From the NCBI RefSeq assembly GCF_026914265.1, contig NC_069124.1, positions 12,665,723-12,729,722 on the forward strand: a DNA stretch of 64,000 nt. The letters are read 5' to 3'. A model generated the notes under the pieces. The model worked only from the letters and a program-made list of their open reading frames with translations, did not search any database and was not told where the DNA came from. A program made the translations under genes and the position numbers. Within the stretch, counting starts at the first letter, position 1. Each line of letters starts with the position of its first letter. The stretch is from Mya arenaria. Its lineage: Eukaryota; Mollusca; Bivalvia; Myida; Myidae. Positions 1-33,192 of the stretch are shown piece after piece.

Positions 1-94
1 CAGTGTGATGCTTTAAATCCTTTTTCGGAAACTTCACGGTCATATGACAGTTCGTCCGCCATCTTGAATATTTTACAATGGCTGTCAGCCAATC

Positions 95-176
95 GGGTCA
101 TTTGACCCGATTCTGGGTCATTTTCGGTCGGGTCAATTTGGGTCAGGTCATTTTTGACCGAGATTTTCGGGTCATT
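95..176. repeat. GGGTCA/TGACCC hexamer cluster
   Basis: About seven copies of GGGTCA, GGTCA or the reverse TGACC within 82 bp, partly as inverted pairs (GGGTCATTTGACCC at 95-108). Confidence 0.7.
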
Positions 177-572
177 TAACCATAGGAGTATATAAGGCCG
201 TGAATTTTCAGTCTCAGGACAGTCGAATTTGGATCATTGAACAAGCTGCCTGCATATTATTCTTAAAAGGTTAAAATCAACCTGAATATTTAAATAGACA
301 ATAAATAAGTAAATATAAACTACTTACAAGTAATAAAATAACAGGCATTGATTTTATATTGAGTTTGTAAACAACTTTATACTGATAATAATATTTTACT
401 GTCTTACTACGACGTGCTGTGTCAACGTTCATATAAGCCAACGCGTTTTGCTGTGTACGGTGCCGCTGATTACTACCGTGTATTATATCTGATGTTTGAT
501 GTCTTGATGCATATATTTATTTGCTCCAAAAATAAAACGTAAAACGTTCATTGCGTCGTCATTTTGGCTAGG

Positions 573-734
573 TCGTAACAATTATTGCTTCAAATACTTG
601 GTCACCCTAAAAGGGACAGTTGATAGCGTTGACGGACCACGGGGCTATGTCGTAACATTTATTGCTTCAAATACTTGGTCACCCTAAAAGGGACAGTTGA
701 TAGCGTCGACGGACCACGGGGCTAGGTCGTAACA
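573..734. repeat. Two-copy 77-bp tandem duplication
   Basis: TCGTAACA begins at 573, 650 and 727. Both full copies carry CAAATACTTGGTCACCCTAA and CGGACCACGGGGCTA and differ at only a few positions, so the duplication is recent. Confidence 0.9.
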
Positions 735-858
735 GTATTACATACATTGTTATCCTGTTGTTTGTTCTAAGAATGGCTCATCTCATCCATTACATAAAAT
801 ATATTTGATGAACTTCAGTGGTAAGCGTCAATTTTAACATCGTAAGCTTTTCATACAG

Positions 859-21266
<20,408 letters not shown>

Positions 21267-21506
21267 TCCAATCTAACTATAGTGTATGCTGTGAGATGCG
21301 GACGTTATATATTTCCACCGTGAGACCTCTCCATTATAGGGTTTTTGTTTCGTAGTGTAAACGTTGTTATTATGTTATTAAAGATGTGCATAATATATAA
21401 AATTATATTGATTTTTTAAGCTAGATTCGTTTCCGTTGTAAGGTAGTTATTTATATGTATATGTTACGATAAATAAATTTATATGTTAGCGAACTATTTG
21501 TTGTTT

Positions 21507-21512
21507 AATAAA
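21507..21512 (+). terminator. Probable poly(A) signal of the CCP receptor gene
   Basis: AATAAA lies about 240 nt after the TAA stop. The opposite-strand gene ends about 430 nt further on, so the two transcription units converge here. Confidence 0.5.
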
Positions 21513-21600
21513 GAAAGCACATGAATGAAAGCATTTATTTCAAAATGATAACAATGAATATCACAGATATATCATATATAAGAGCAAACACGAATATAAC

Positions 21601-21662
21601 CTCTCTCTCTTTCTCACACATACACACGCGCACACGCACGCGCGCATTCACACACACACACA

Positions 21663-21727
<65 letters not shown>
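21601..21727. repeat. (CA)n/(CT)n microsatellite between the two convergent genes
   Basis: A short CT stretch, interrupted CA/CG dinucleotides, then about 64 bp of uninterrupted CT. It lies between the two poly(A) signals. Confidence 0.97.
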
Positions 21728-21730
<3 letters not shown>

Positions 21731-21907
21731 AAAATTAGAATTATAATAAATAGCAGTCATTATCAAAGACATACCGTCCAAGTTAAATTTCTATCGGATC
21801 ATATAAAAACAAATGAACAGTAATAATTAAAAGAAAAAAATGAAAACTCGTGACTAACAAATATAACCACTACCGTATGGCTTTACAAAGTAGAAAATTG
21901 GAGTTCC

Positions 21908-21913
21908 TTTATT
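21908..21913 (-). terminator. Probable poly(A) signal of the unrecognised receptor gene
   Basis: AATAAA on the minus strand, 26 nt after the TAA stop (21939-21941). Confidence 0.4.
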
Positions 21914-21938
21914 ACAAACGGGTTTTATGAAACACAAG

Positions 21939-24900
21939 TTACGATGTGTCTACAAGAGACATCACATTATTGGGTATTACAGCCTCCTGCGTCGCAACAC
22001 TTGTTTTCTTTGCAGGTGAATGCTTTTGTGGCGCTGGGGGTTTTGTGGATGATTTTTCCCTCGTCAGGTTTTTAGAAGGTTCATCAATAGTGACTGTCTT
22101 TTCAATTGACCCTGATGGCCCCCCTACTGGCGGGACACGCTCACCGGAAATGCCCACGGGAGACGGTGGCACGAGCTCTCCGGTAGTGTCCACCGGGGCC
22201 CATGCCGACCTATCAGTGGTAAGCGACATGGTGACCTCACGGCTCTGTGCTTTAGAGGCCACTGTACTGTCCCTTATGTCGTCGGCGCTCAATGGACGTT
22301 CGCTTACTGATATTGGCATAGAGTTTTTCCTTAAATCCTCAGCCTGGACTGTGTGCATGCGGGAAAGCTTCAACCTAAGCTCACTTGGTGGCGGTGCGGG
22401 GTTGAGAGGCTGGTGTTCCTTCCAATACACCGCACAGTTATTCAGGTAACTCCTCGCGTGATCAGCTAGTTCACGTGTCTCCACTGCAGCATTTGTAGGA
22501 AGCTCTGAAAGGAGAGTTAATAGCCAATGCGTATTTTATTTAAGTTCACCGTAACATCAATAGTTAGCGGTATAATTTTAGACCATGCACGACTAAAGCC
22601 AGTAAATGAAAAAAATAGAATAGAAGAGCATTTTTTCTTGCGTCGGAACTAGATTTTTGTAGTACATGTATGAAGTATTGGAATTAATTCTGACGCTCTG
22701 GCTTTAAACTTAATATATGAAATTAAGACAGATAAATGATAAATAATTACTCTAAAGTATACCTACTTTCAGTCTTAACGTATTTGTCGAAGTATATCTT
22801 ATCCTTGTAAAGCTCTTCTAGGAATTTCCGACAGTTCACGTTGTCGGGTGTAGTGGAGTCGGGCGCCGTGCGCATGCTGATGTCTGTTAAACCGGACGGC
22901 TCCCGGGGCGCTCCGTGTCGCTCACTGTACCGCGTGCATCGGTTAATGCCAAGCTGGGAATCCAGGATCTCCGGGGGCTTGCTTAGCTATAAGAATATAA
23001 ATATTTGAAATAACTATACGTGTGGTGTTGTATTAAAGAGTAATTGCGAATACGTTTTTTCTATTTAGTGTCCCTGCGTAAATGTATTGAAATCAAATAA
23101 GCAAAATATTCAAAATATGTCCTAATGCCTAATTATATTTGTATATCAGTTTCAAATAAGACATAATATACATTGTTACACGAGATCAATGGACAGCATG
23201 CTCACTAAAGCTTTAACATAAGCTCTTGTATTTATAAACACTATTTCAACTGAAATCTAAATAAGTTACAAAACACATTATCTGGCATAGAACGGTGTAA
23301 GATATGAAGAGGTACTGACTTGATTAATACTTCCAACAACCAGGAAAAACTCGTCATCTGACCCGATGTTGCGTTTGCCCTTTGACATGCCCTGAAATGG
23401 TTTAAAATAACGAAATATGAATATAGATAATGCAATAGATAGACCGGGACACACCAGCTGTCAAAAACTGCCTGTTAATTGCACAAGCATGAAGAGTCGC
23501 AAAATGAAGGAAAGAGACACTAATGATAATGCTTGCGATTCAATTGATTTTAAGTTTTAAGTAGCCCATGCAAGTGCTACAAACCTGCATAGCGTTGTCT
23601 TCCTCGGGAATCAAGTTTGCATTGCCTGTCCAGGAGGACCTCAGCCCTGAAACAGACATGGCAACACATTGGTTGAAACGTAGCTCAATATTCGTACCTG
23701 ATTTTAAACTGTATGCCATAGATATACCATCATAGTTTTCAAGACAATTATGTTAATAAAAAATGTAATGACAAACGTTAACTTTAATGCAGCACATATT
23801 ATACGGAGTGAACCGTTCAAGCTGCTCTCTTACAGATAGTCAGTTTTGTCATTTTTTAACAAGTTGTCTCAAAATCGGCTGATTTGAGCATCAATGCATT
23901 CAATTCAGTCATATAAAATAATTTACAAAAAAAAATGTTTGGTAAAACTACCGATCAGTTCGTTTTTCTGAAAGTGTTAGAAACGCTCATCAATTTTCGA
24001 ACCAAAATCATAAACTGCGTTCTGGTCTTTTTTCAGCAGTCTTACATCACTAGTTTCCAGACGTTTACGAGAAAATTTGCTCATTCAAGACACAAAATAA
24101 AAAAGTTGTTAAAACGATCAGTTTGTGAGAGGGCAGCTTTAAACGAGAATATGGACTTTAAGGGTCAAGTATTCAATCAGCATTAATGGAACATGAGTAA
24201 TGAAGTATTGCTGTTTCGAGCCCTGTAAGTGATTTTCAATAATCAATTGTATTTAATCACATTAAGGCTTAAGACAAAATAACTCACTTGAATTTCTGCG
24301 GCTCATGTTTGGTCGTCCGTCCTCGAATGTGTCTGAGCGCTTGATCATCTGTGAGCCCGAAGCTGGTGGCCGCTGGGACTGGCTGCGTGCGGGCGCCTTC
24401 ACCGGCTCGTGTCGCTCTATCTGGGCACTGTCGATGTAAACCGCATCCGCTTTAAGACCGCCCGTGGGACCTTTGAAGAAGATCTGAAATAGTTGAGTGT
24501 GCAAGTTGGATTTGAATTGTGTATGGTGTTTGTTGCGAAATTCACAAAGTGTTACGCGGCCATCCATTGTAAATGGTCTGACCACCTGAAAGGAACGGGT
24601 GTTTTCTTGCAATTTAATGGAAGCTTTTTTAACAAGCAGCCGTTTAAAGCTGCACTCTCACAGATTTACCATTTTGACAACTTTTTTTTTTTTGTCTTTG
24701 AATGAGAAAATGTTTGCCTAAACTAGTTATATAAGACTGCTGATAGAAGATCAGATCGCAGAGTTTCATCTCTCCGGTTTAAAATTAATTTTAATTGCCT
24801 TAAGCGTTACTAACGGTTTAAGAAAAATGCATAAAACATCAATTATTAAACTTAAAAAATAAAATCTGCGATCTGATTTTTGCCAGCAGTCTTATATCAC

Positions 24901-27900
24901 TGGTTTCCATGCAATTTCGCATAAATTGGCTCGTTCCAAGACAAAAAAAAAGTTGTTAAAACGATCAATCTGTGAGAGTGAAGCTTTAAGAGAAGATGAA
25001 TCCATTCTTTGGGATTCGCATACAGAAATGATAAAAAGTAGTACCGGTGTGGTTGGATGTTTTTCTTCAGTGGTTGGCTTGCCGTTTTTATCGAACAACC
25101 GCTGTTTAAGCAGACCCCGCTCCGCCGATCCCAACTGTCGACCCTTTAACATGAGAGTTGAATTCTTCAGCACATTGCTTGTTAGCAGTCACCACAAGCA
25201 AAACATAAACTAACTAAAATAAATTATTTAGAATTTATAACGAAAAGAGCAGTATAAGTAAAATTCATCGCACTTATAAGGATATGTAAGTACGTGTGCT
25301 GATGTACCTCAAATTCATCACACTCAAAGCAATATGTCAGTGCATCTGCTGCTGTATCTCAAATACATCACACTTAAAGGCATATGTCAGTGCGTCTGCA
25401 AATGTATCTCAAATACATCACACTTATAGTCATATGTCAGTGCGTCTGCAAATGTATCTCAAATACATCAGACTCAAACGAATATGTCAGTGCGTCTGCT
25501 GCTGTATCTCAAATACATCAGACTCAAAGGCATATGTCAGTGCGTCTGCTGCTGTGTCTTAAATGCATCACACTTATAGGGATATGTCAGTGTGTTTACT
25601 GATGTACCTCAAATACATCACACTTATAGGCAAATGTCAGTAGGATTACTGATGTACCTCAAATACATCACACTTATAGGCATATGTCAGTATGTTTTCT
25701 GATGTACCTCAAATACATGACACTTATAGGCTTTTGTCAGTATGTTAACTGATGTACCTCAAATACATCACACTTATAGGCATATGTCAGTATGATTACT
25801 GATGTACCTCAAATACATCACACGTATAGGTATTTATCAGTATGTTAACTGATGTACCTCAAATACATCACACTTATAGGCATATGTCAGTATTTTTACT
25901 GATGTACCTCAAATACATCACACTCACAGGCATATGTCAGTATGTTTACTGATGTACCTCAAATACATCACACTTGTAGGCATATGTCAGTGCGTCTGCT
26001 GATGTATCTAAAAAACATCACACTTATAAGGCATATGTCAGTGCATCTGCTAATGTATCACGAATACATCACACTTATAGGGGTATGTCAGTGCGTCGGC
26101 TGATGTATCTCAAATACATTCTACTTAAAGGGATATGTCAGTGCGTCTGCTAATGTATCTCAAATACATCCTACTCAATTACATCACACTTATAGGCATA
26201 TGTCAGTATGTTTACTGATGTACCTCAAATACACCACACTTATAGGCATATGTCAGTATGTTTACTGATGTACCTCAAATACATCACACTTATAGGCATA
26301 TGTCAGTGCTACTGTTTGAAAATCGGAGTCCATTTGCTATCGATAATCGAATCGAATCAGATCAAGTAATTCGATTTACTATCGGACAATAATCGAAAGT
26401 TCATATAATCATTTAGGAAATACATTCTATATACATAGTATAATCATGATCATTTAAATTGTTTAATCTAAAATTAGTACGTGTGATGCTATAGTCGTGC
26501 TTATTGCAACAGTAAGTAAATATCCATAACCTTTTTCTGTCTTAACGAAAAAACAAAACACATACTAAATAATTGCACATCAATTGCAAAATGATGCACA
26601 CCGCATCAAGTATGTTATCTTAGCATTTTATCCATGTAAAAACATATTGAATATTTGTGAACCAGCTTAACATTCAATAACCTATAATATGGAAGATTTC
26701 ATAAAAATTTCATAATACTTCACAAAAAAGTAAATTTGTTTATAACAAACGATACCACAAAAAGGTTTCAAAAACAGAATGCATCGAGCCGGGATCCCCG
26801 GTATTTGCAGGTTAGATCGGACCCACTACACCATAGATACCGACTATTGGGGTTTTATGAAATATATATACAATTAAAAACAATTTATTTTGGGAGACCT
26901 TGTAAGTTTTTAAGCAAAAGTGTTTACATTCACCGCATTTGTGTTAGAGACTGATCTCCCTTGTTAAAATGAACTCAACGAGAATTTACCGGATGGAAAA
27001 ATTGACATGTAACCTTATTTTACCGCGTAACTAAAATACGTAGTTACCGGAAGTAACATTAGCGACATCGATTTTGGACAACCACTATCGATTGTCGCCG
27101 ACTAAGCATTTTCAGCGACGATTTATCGATTGTACTCGATAATCGTTCCATCACTAGTCAGTGCATCTACTGCTGTTTCTCAAATACATCACACTTATAG
27201 GCATATGTCAGTATGTTTTCTGATGTATCTTAAATACATCACATGTATAGGCATATGTCAGTGCATTTGCTGATGTATCTCAAATACATCACACGTATAG
27301 GCATATGTCAGTATGTTTTCTGATGTATCTCAAATACATCACACTTATATGCAAATGTCAGTGCATCTACTGATATATCTCAAATACATCGCACCTATAG
27401 GGATATGTCCGTGTGTCTGCAGATGTATCTCAAATACATCACACTTATAGGCATATGTCAGTTCGTCTGCAGATTTATCTCAAATACATCACACTTATAG
27501 GCATATGTCAGTTCGTCTGCAGATGTATCTCAAATACATCACACGTATATGCATATGTTTGTTCGGCTGCAGATGTACTTCAAATACATCACACTTATAG
27601 GGATATGTCAGTGCGTATGCTAATGTATCTCAAATACATCACACTTATAAGGCATATATCAGTGCGTCTGCTAATGTATCTTAAATACATCACACTTATA
27701 GGCATATGTCAGTGCGTATGCTAATGTATCTCAAAAACATCCCACTTACAGGGATATGTCAGTTCGTCTGCAGATGTATCTCAAATACATCACACTCATA
27801 AGTAGATGTCAGTGCCTCTCGTAATGTAACTCAAATATATCACACTTATAGGGATATGTCAGTGTGTTTGCTGATCTATCTCAAGTACATCACACTTATA

Positions 27901-30900
27901 GGGATATGTCAGTGTGTTTGCTGATCTATCTCAAATAAATCACACTTATAGGCATATGTCAGTGCGTCTGCTAATGTATCTCAAATACATCACACTTATA
28001 GGGATATGTTAGCGCGTCTCAGACTCATCACACTTATAGGGATATGTCAGTGAGTCTTCCAATGTATCTCAAATACATCACACTTATAAGGCATATGCCA
28101 GCGCGTCTGCTTATGTATTTCAAATACATAACACTTATAGGCATATGTCAGTGCGTCTGCTAATGTATCTCAAATACATCACACTTAAGGGATATTTCAG
28201 TGCGTCTTCTGACCTTCCGTGTATTGTAGTCGATGTCCTCCAAAGGAGAAGATGTCTTACTTCTATCGCCGCCGACACTAAAGGCAACCTGGCGACCGGA
28301 GGCCGGCCTGATAGACTGGAAAAGGTGCAGAAAGTTGTGAATGCATTTTTATTAAACAATTGTGAAGATGCAAGCAAAATCAACAAATCTCATTTGGGAT
28401 TTGATATTGTAAAAGGTAAATTTTTAAAGCTTTATTCTCAGACTTAGTCATTGGCACTACAAACGGTTGCAAATGCTAGTTTTCCTATTAAGCAAGGGGC
28501 ATAACTCATCAATTTCTTTTAATCAGAGTGGTACGTCTTAGTACACAATATTATGGCGCTTTGTCATAATGAACTCGTGTATAAAGTTGCATGTTTAAAT
28601 CGAAATGGATTCTTATGACTGGTAAAAGTTTTTGGACGACGATGACCACAATGACAAACACATCACCCATAGCATAAATGCAACATCAAATTATACTTCA
28701 TTCCTTACCACTGACTGCCGTTTATCCTCCTCCCCGTCTGTGCCGCTCGCCGGCTCGCCGAAGTCCCAGGAAGCCGTCGGCCCGAACTCGTCGTCCTTGT
28801 ATCCCTGGATACCAAAAGGGGTTGGATTAGCTTATACAAAACGACTTAGATTGGAACCAATTCAAAGTGTTTAGCAGTTTAGTTTCAAATTACCAGACTA
28901 ACACTTATTACAATAACCAGAATATATAATTTAATTTCTATCAAGCCTGTACATTTTAAAGATGCACTCTTACTCTTAAATAGAATTACCACAATTGATA
29001 TAATTGTTTTAATATACCAAAATGGATAAATTCATGTCAAAAGCAATGGTTCTTATTAGTGATACCAAGTTTAATTTGAAAGAAAAATGCAGAAAACACG
29101 GTATTTCTACCATATGAAATGATAGTAGATCAAAGTAAATCTTTTAGCATTCACCAATCATTTAATATTTTTGCGTTTTCAGCTAGTAAATACACAGTCA
29201 TAATCTTGTTATTAATTATTAATATTTTCCAAAAGTGCATTGTTAAGTATGAAGTTTAAGGTTTATCACTCAAAATTTATGTTTGTTATTTATGTGTTTG
29301 TACTGATTTTGAATAAGAGTGCACAATTTTTTGTTTTACAGGATATCTACGCAGAAAACTTACCCCGACTGGACGACCGTCTGTGCTCCTCTTCAATCTC
29401 GGGAGTCCAAATACATTAAACCTTTTCCGCAGTTCCATCTGTTTCAGATAGATGTCTTTAGGAATAAGTTTACCGTCAACATTTCTCTGAAAAGATAAAT
29501 AAATCCGTGTAGGTAAAATAAATATTCTGTTGCAACTTCTATGAATAAGAATTTGGGATATATTTCCAATAATTAAGAATATTTTACTGTTGCAATACCT
29601 TATAATTAACGTTTTTGGTTCGAATTCGGATTCAATATTCGATAGAAAAATCCATACCACAACATTCCCTTCCTTGTCAAAATGGAACCCGTCTGGTAGT
29701 TCCCCACTTTGACCCGGTGTGAATCCAGTGATTCCATATCCGGCCCAGACGCTTTCCTCTTCCATCAGAGCTGTCTCGATTTGGGAGGGCGAGCGCGCTT
29801 CCACTTTGACCTGAGTGTCCGCCGGCGCTACATGTAGAGTCTTTCCTTTGGGTTTTTCGTCAATCTAAATATGTCAGAGATAGTAGTAAGTAAACAAGCG
29901 TAGTTAAGCTACAGCTTAGCAACAGAGTAGTATATCAGGATACGGGTGTGTGTGTAACAAAACTCGGTGAAAAATAATTCAGGACAATCGCAAATGATGT
30001 TCTTATTTACAAGATTTGCTTACAATGTCGTCAACATTTTTTGCTGTGTTTGTCTTCTCGTTCCAAAAGTCAATTTCATCCAACTCGTGCTCAATCTCTT
30101 TCTTAACAATGTACTTGTCCATGAACGGTGCTCCTCGAGCCAGCGGCTTACGCCGCTTCCGGCGACGCTGACCGTTGTCCGTGTCCGTCTCACTTCCGCT
30201 GACATCACTTTGCTGGCGGCGGCCCTTGGCGCGCTTACGCATCGCCTTCTTTTGGCGGCGGCGGTCGAACTCTAGCTGATCTTGCTGTTCGCGGGTCACG
30301 AGCGCCCCACCAAGTTCTCCCTCATCGTGTCCGTGTCGCTAACAAAAACAGACAGTAAGAAACATTGATTACAACGTCTAAAATATGAGGAAAAAAGTTT
30401 ATCATTGCTGCAGACATGTATTTTTTAACTAAATAATAAATGTTTCGCCATAACTTAACCTGAATTTGAAGTTTGTATAAAAAATAAAACAATGACAAAT
30501 ATAAGGATTGAAAAGTATTTTTCGACGGTTAAATTTGCAAAATTCCCGAGAGTTGTAAAATAACGCCAATGCGAGTGTACTGCATGGACGCATAAACAAT
30601 GCTAATCAACACAAACATGGCATGCACCGTCTCACCTTCCTGCGCTTCTTCCTGCCGACCACGTCCTTGGCGTTCGACAATCCACCCGGAGGAGTCCAAG
30701 TCGCACCTGCCAGCCGCCGCCGCTAAAAAGTAGAAATGTCAATACACTTGCTCACTTAAAAACATTGTGGCTCTATTCTATTACATTTCTTGCATCCATA
30801 AAAATCAAATATACATACATGTAACTTAATATAAAGAAAAATACATTTTAAGTGAATTAAGAATTACAAACAATGTTTTGACGGTGGATTTTTAGAAAAT

Positions 30901-33192
30901 GAGGATCATGATAGGTCACATTTGTTTAATGATACCTTTTCCATTAACTGCTTGGCCCTCTTCTCTTTCTCAGAATCGTCGGTCTGTGAAATAAAATATC
31001 ATCCACATTGAAGCAACTGTTTGTCATCTTATGATCAAGATATACATACATCACGTGTCTATATAGCATGAGTACACACATTCATATCAATGTTATGTCA
31101 GTGATATATTCGGAAGCCTACCTCATATTCGTCACTGGATTCCGGTTCTTTAGGGTGCTTAATCACCTGAAATAGATATGAATTTAATATTTAATTAAGC
31201 TTTAATTAACTAGTGAAACAATGGAACAATGTTCATTTGCTTCCGATATGTTGACAAAGGAATATATTTGAAAAACAAAATACCTTTCAAGAATTACATA
31301 TAGGAGCACATACCTTATCAACCATTTCTTCGGGGTCCTTCTGAAAAAAAGAAAGAATTGGAGATAAGTATGTGCATGATGTATGCATGACACCTATTGG
31401 ATTCAAATACTGTAGAGACGTTTCGTTGTGTAAAATGTTTTTGTTGATATATTTTTTTGCGAATACAGCAAACCATACAATTGCTTTCCTCCAGAAAGAT
31501 GGCATTCGTTGCTACAAACACAGATAAGAAAATACTACAATATGAAACAAAATATCAAATTTGAAGCACCGCTTTATTATATGAATCATTTTGACGTTTA
31601 TAAGGCGTTTATTCGGTATAGTTACCTTGACCTCCATTTTAATTCGGAGCTCCTCTGCTTGTTTCTCCTTCTTCCGGCGCTCCTCACGCTCGCGCTCCTT
31701 TCGCTCACGTTCCTTCTTAATCCGCAACAGCACCTAGTTAGGAAAGGAAGTCACGTTATAATTGATACCTCATCGTGATTATAGCATAATAATTTTAATA
31801 ACATTCATAATGAGAACGCAGCTACTGAACAAACAAGGGCAAATTTCGTTTCTTTCAAATACAAATTCTTAAATGAGTTACATCAAGTAAGTGACTTGCT
31901 GTGAACATTATCATGATGACATTGCCCCTGTCTATTAGTACTGTAGGTGCTTTGATTACTCTTATGTTTGTTTAACTGACAGTTCTGGTATTCTTATTTA
32001 TACCATGTTTATTTATATTTTTTTTTAAATGATATAAGGAGTTAACTCTTATAAGAAACAAAAATAAACGAATCATTCGTCGAACAGTAGAACAGAACTT
32101 TCTAGAAAATAACCCACTCTACAGAGGAAAAACAAAGCGCTGAAAGATTGCTTTGGTGAAATTAAACGCCAGTAAGAATTGAGTGGGGATGCTGTGGTTT
32201 GTCCATGAAATACAAAAAAAAATCATTTGGCAGGTATGTGCTTCCGTAGAAGCTAGTTTTAAACGTTCCTATGATGTTTTTTCGTCTCTTACTTCGTCAT
32301 CTTTGTCTGGTCGTGGGGTGGTCGGTGGTATAGGTTTCTTGCCGGGTGGAAACACGATGGGTCCCAAACTTTCACCACCTTGTATATCTTTTCGTAGCTG
32401 CACACTCTTGGAAAAAACAAGGTGAATTATATTAGTCAGGAAAATCCTAACCTTTCAATATTCAGCTTTAACAATTGCTAAGAACGTTCTGAAACTATTT
32501 TTATACACGGGATATGTGCGGAATAATATAAGTCAAGAGTATATTGTGTACTTCGTTTAATAATATTTTTTTTGTCAAAGTACATCGCATGCTTCCCTAT
32601 TGGATGAAAAACTTCTAGGATACTGCAAGATTAAGATATTCCGTGATAATCCGCAATTATTGCTCATCTGTAGGCGACGTGCGCACGCACCTTTGAAGTC
32701 TCCACTCTTTTCTCTGCTTCCACGGGTTGTCCGTCCTGTAACTTTTTCCCGCCCCCAGGTTTCCCAATCTCCGTCAAATCATTCGTCCTCTCCCGGTCTG
32801 GTTTTTCCCGTTTAGACGGTTTATATCTGAGTGACCAGAGCAAGTAAATAAACGACGACGAAGTAAAGAAATATGCTTTTGAATATTTACGTTTTGAAGG
32901 TTTTTTGACTACGAGTTAAAAAGATTTTAATAATATACAGTATGCGTTTTTTAATTTTTAACCATGCTGTTTATTCCAAAAGGCTGCTGAACAGCATAAA
33001 GATGTAAAGCAGGTATATTATTGTCAAAGTTAAATTGTAAATGACAATTGGTTATGCAAAAAGTATGCGTTATCTGAATCAAAAGCGTTATTTCTTACGC
33101 TGGGTCCTTCCCGTGCCTGATGGTTTTTATGGCCTCCTTTTCTTTCTCCCCATACCCAACCAGACTGTCCGGGGTCGATTGCCGGGAACCCT
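21939..33192 (-). CDS. Cytoplasmic tail exons of the unrecognised receptor
   Basis: Nineteen exons encode about 900 residues. The first part is highly charged: exon 31733-31626 is almost entirely Lys, Arg and Glu (ERERKEREREERRKKEKQ) and likely helical or coiled coil. Exon 30338-30024 has basic clusters RRRKRRKPLARG next to an acidic SGSETDTDNG, resembling nuclear-localisation-type sequence. A better-ordered segment follows in exons 29864-29658 and 29486-29364 (WAGYGITGFTPGQ, DGFHFDKEGN, YLKQMELRKRFNVFGLPRL). The end is Ser/Thr/Pro-rich. Exons of 27, 45, 48 and 75 nt with phase 0-0 ends are candidates for alternative inclusion. Confidence 0.8.

Larger units (their letters stand above)
1..858. 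other. Intronic or upstream sequence before the first CCP exon
   Basis: No coding exon was found. It holds a cluster of GGGTCA-type hexamers (95-176) and a 77-bp tandem duplication (573-726). The rest is AT-rich without a recognised feature. Confidence 0.6.
25265..28210. repeat. 50-bp minisatellite array inside an intron
   Basis: Unit close to CATATGTCAGT..GT.T.CTGATGTA.CTCAAATACATCACACTTATAGG (period 50 bp). About 20 units run from 25265 to 26309 and about 20 more from 27157 to 28210, interrupted by the 847-bp element at 26310-27156. Units show variants at recurrent positions (tatgtttact versus gcgtctgct), suggesting sub-family expansions. It lies in the intron between exons 28288-28214 and 25164-25045 of the minus-strand receptor gene. 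Confidence 0.95.

Noticed and set aside
21946-22449. Plus-strand 167-codon frame with a hydrophobic start
   Set aside because: Antisense of the last exon of the minus-strand receptor, whose splice phase and stop are consistent.
25296-25602. Cys/Ser-rich repeating frames
   Set aside because: Translations of the 50-bp minisatellite.
25265-28210. CRISPR-like regular repeats
   Set aside because: Units are contiguous 50-bp tandem repeats without unique spacers, in an animal intron.
29286-29804. 172-codon minus-strand frame as a single exon
   Set aside because: It reads through the intron between exons 29864-29658 and 29486-29364; the splice sites and phase fit two exons better.
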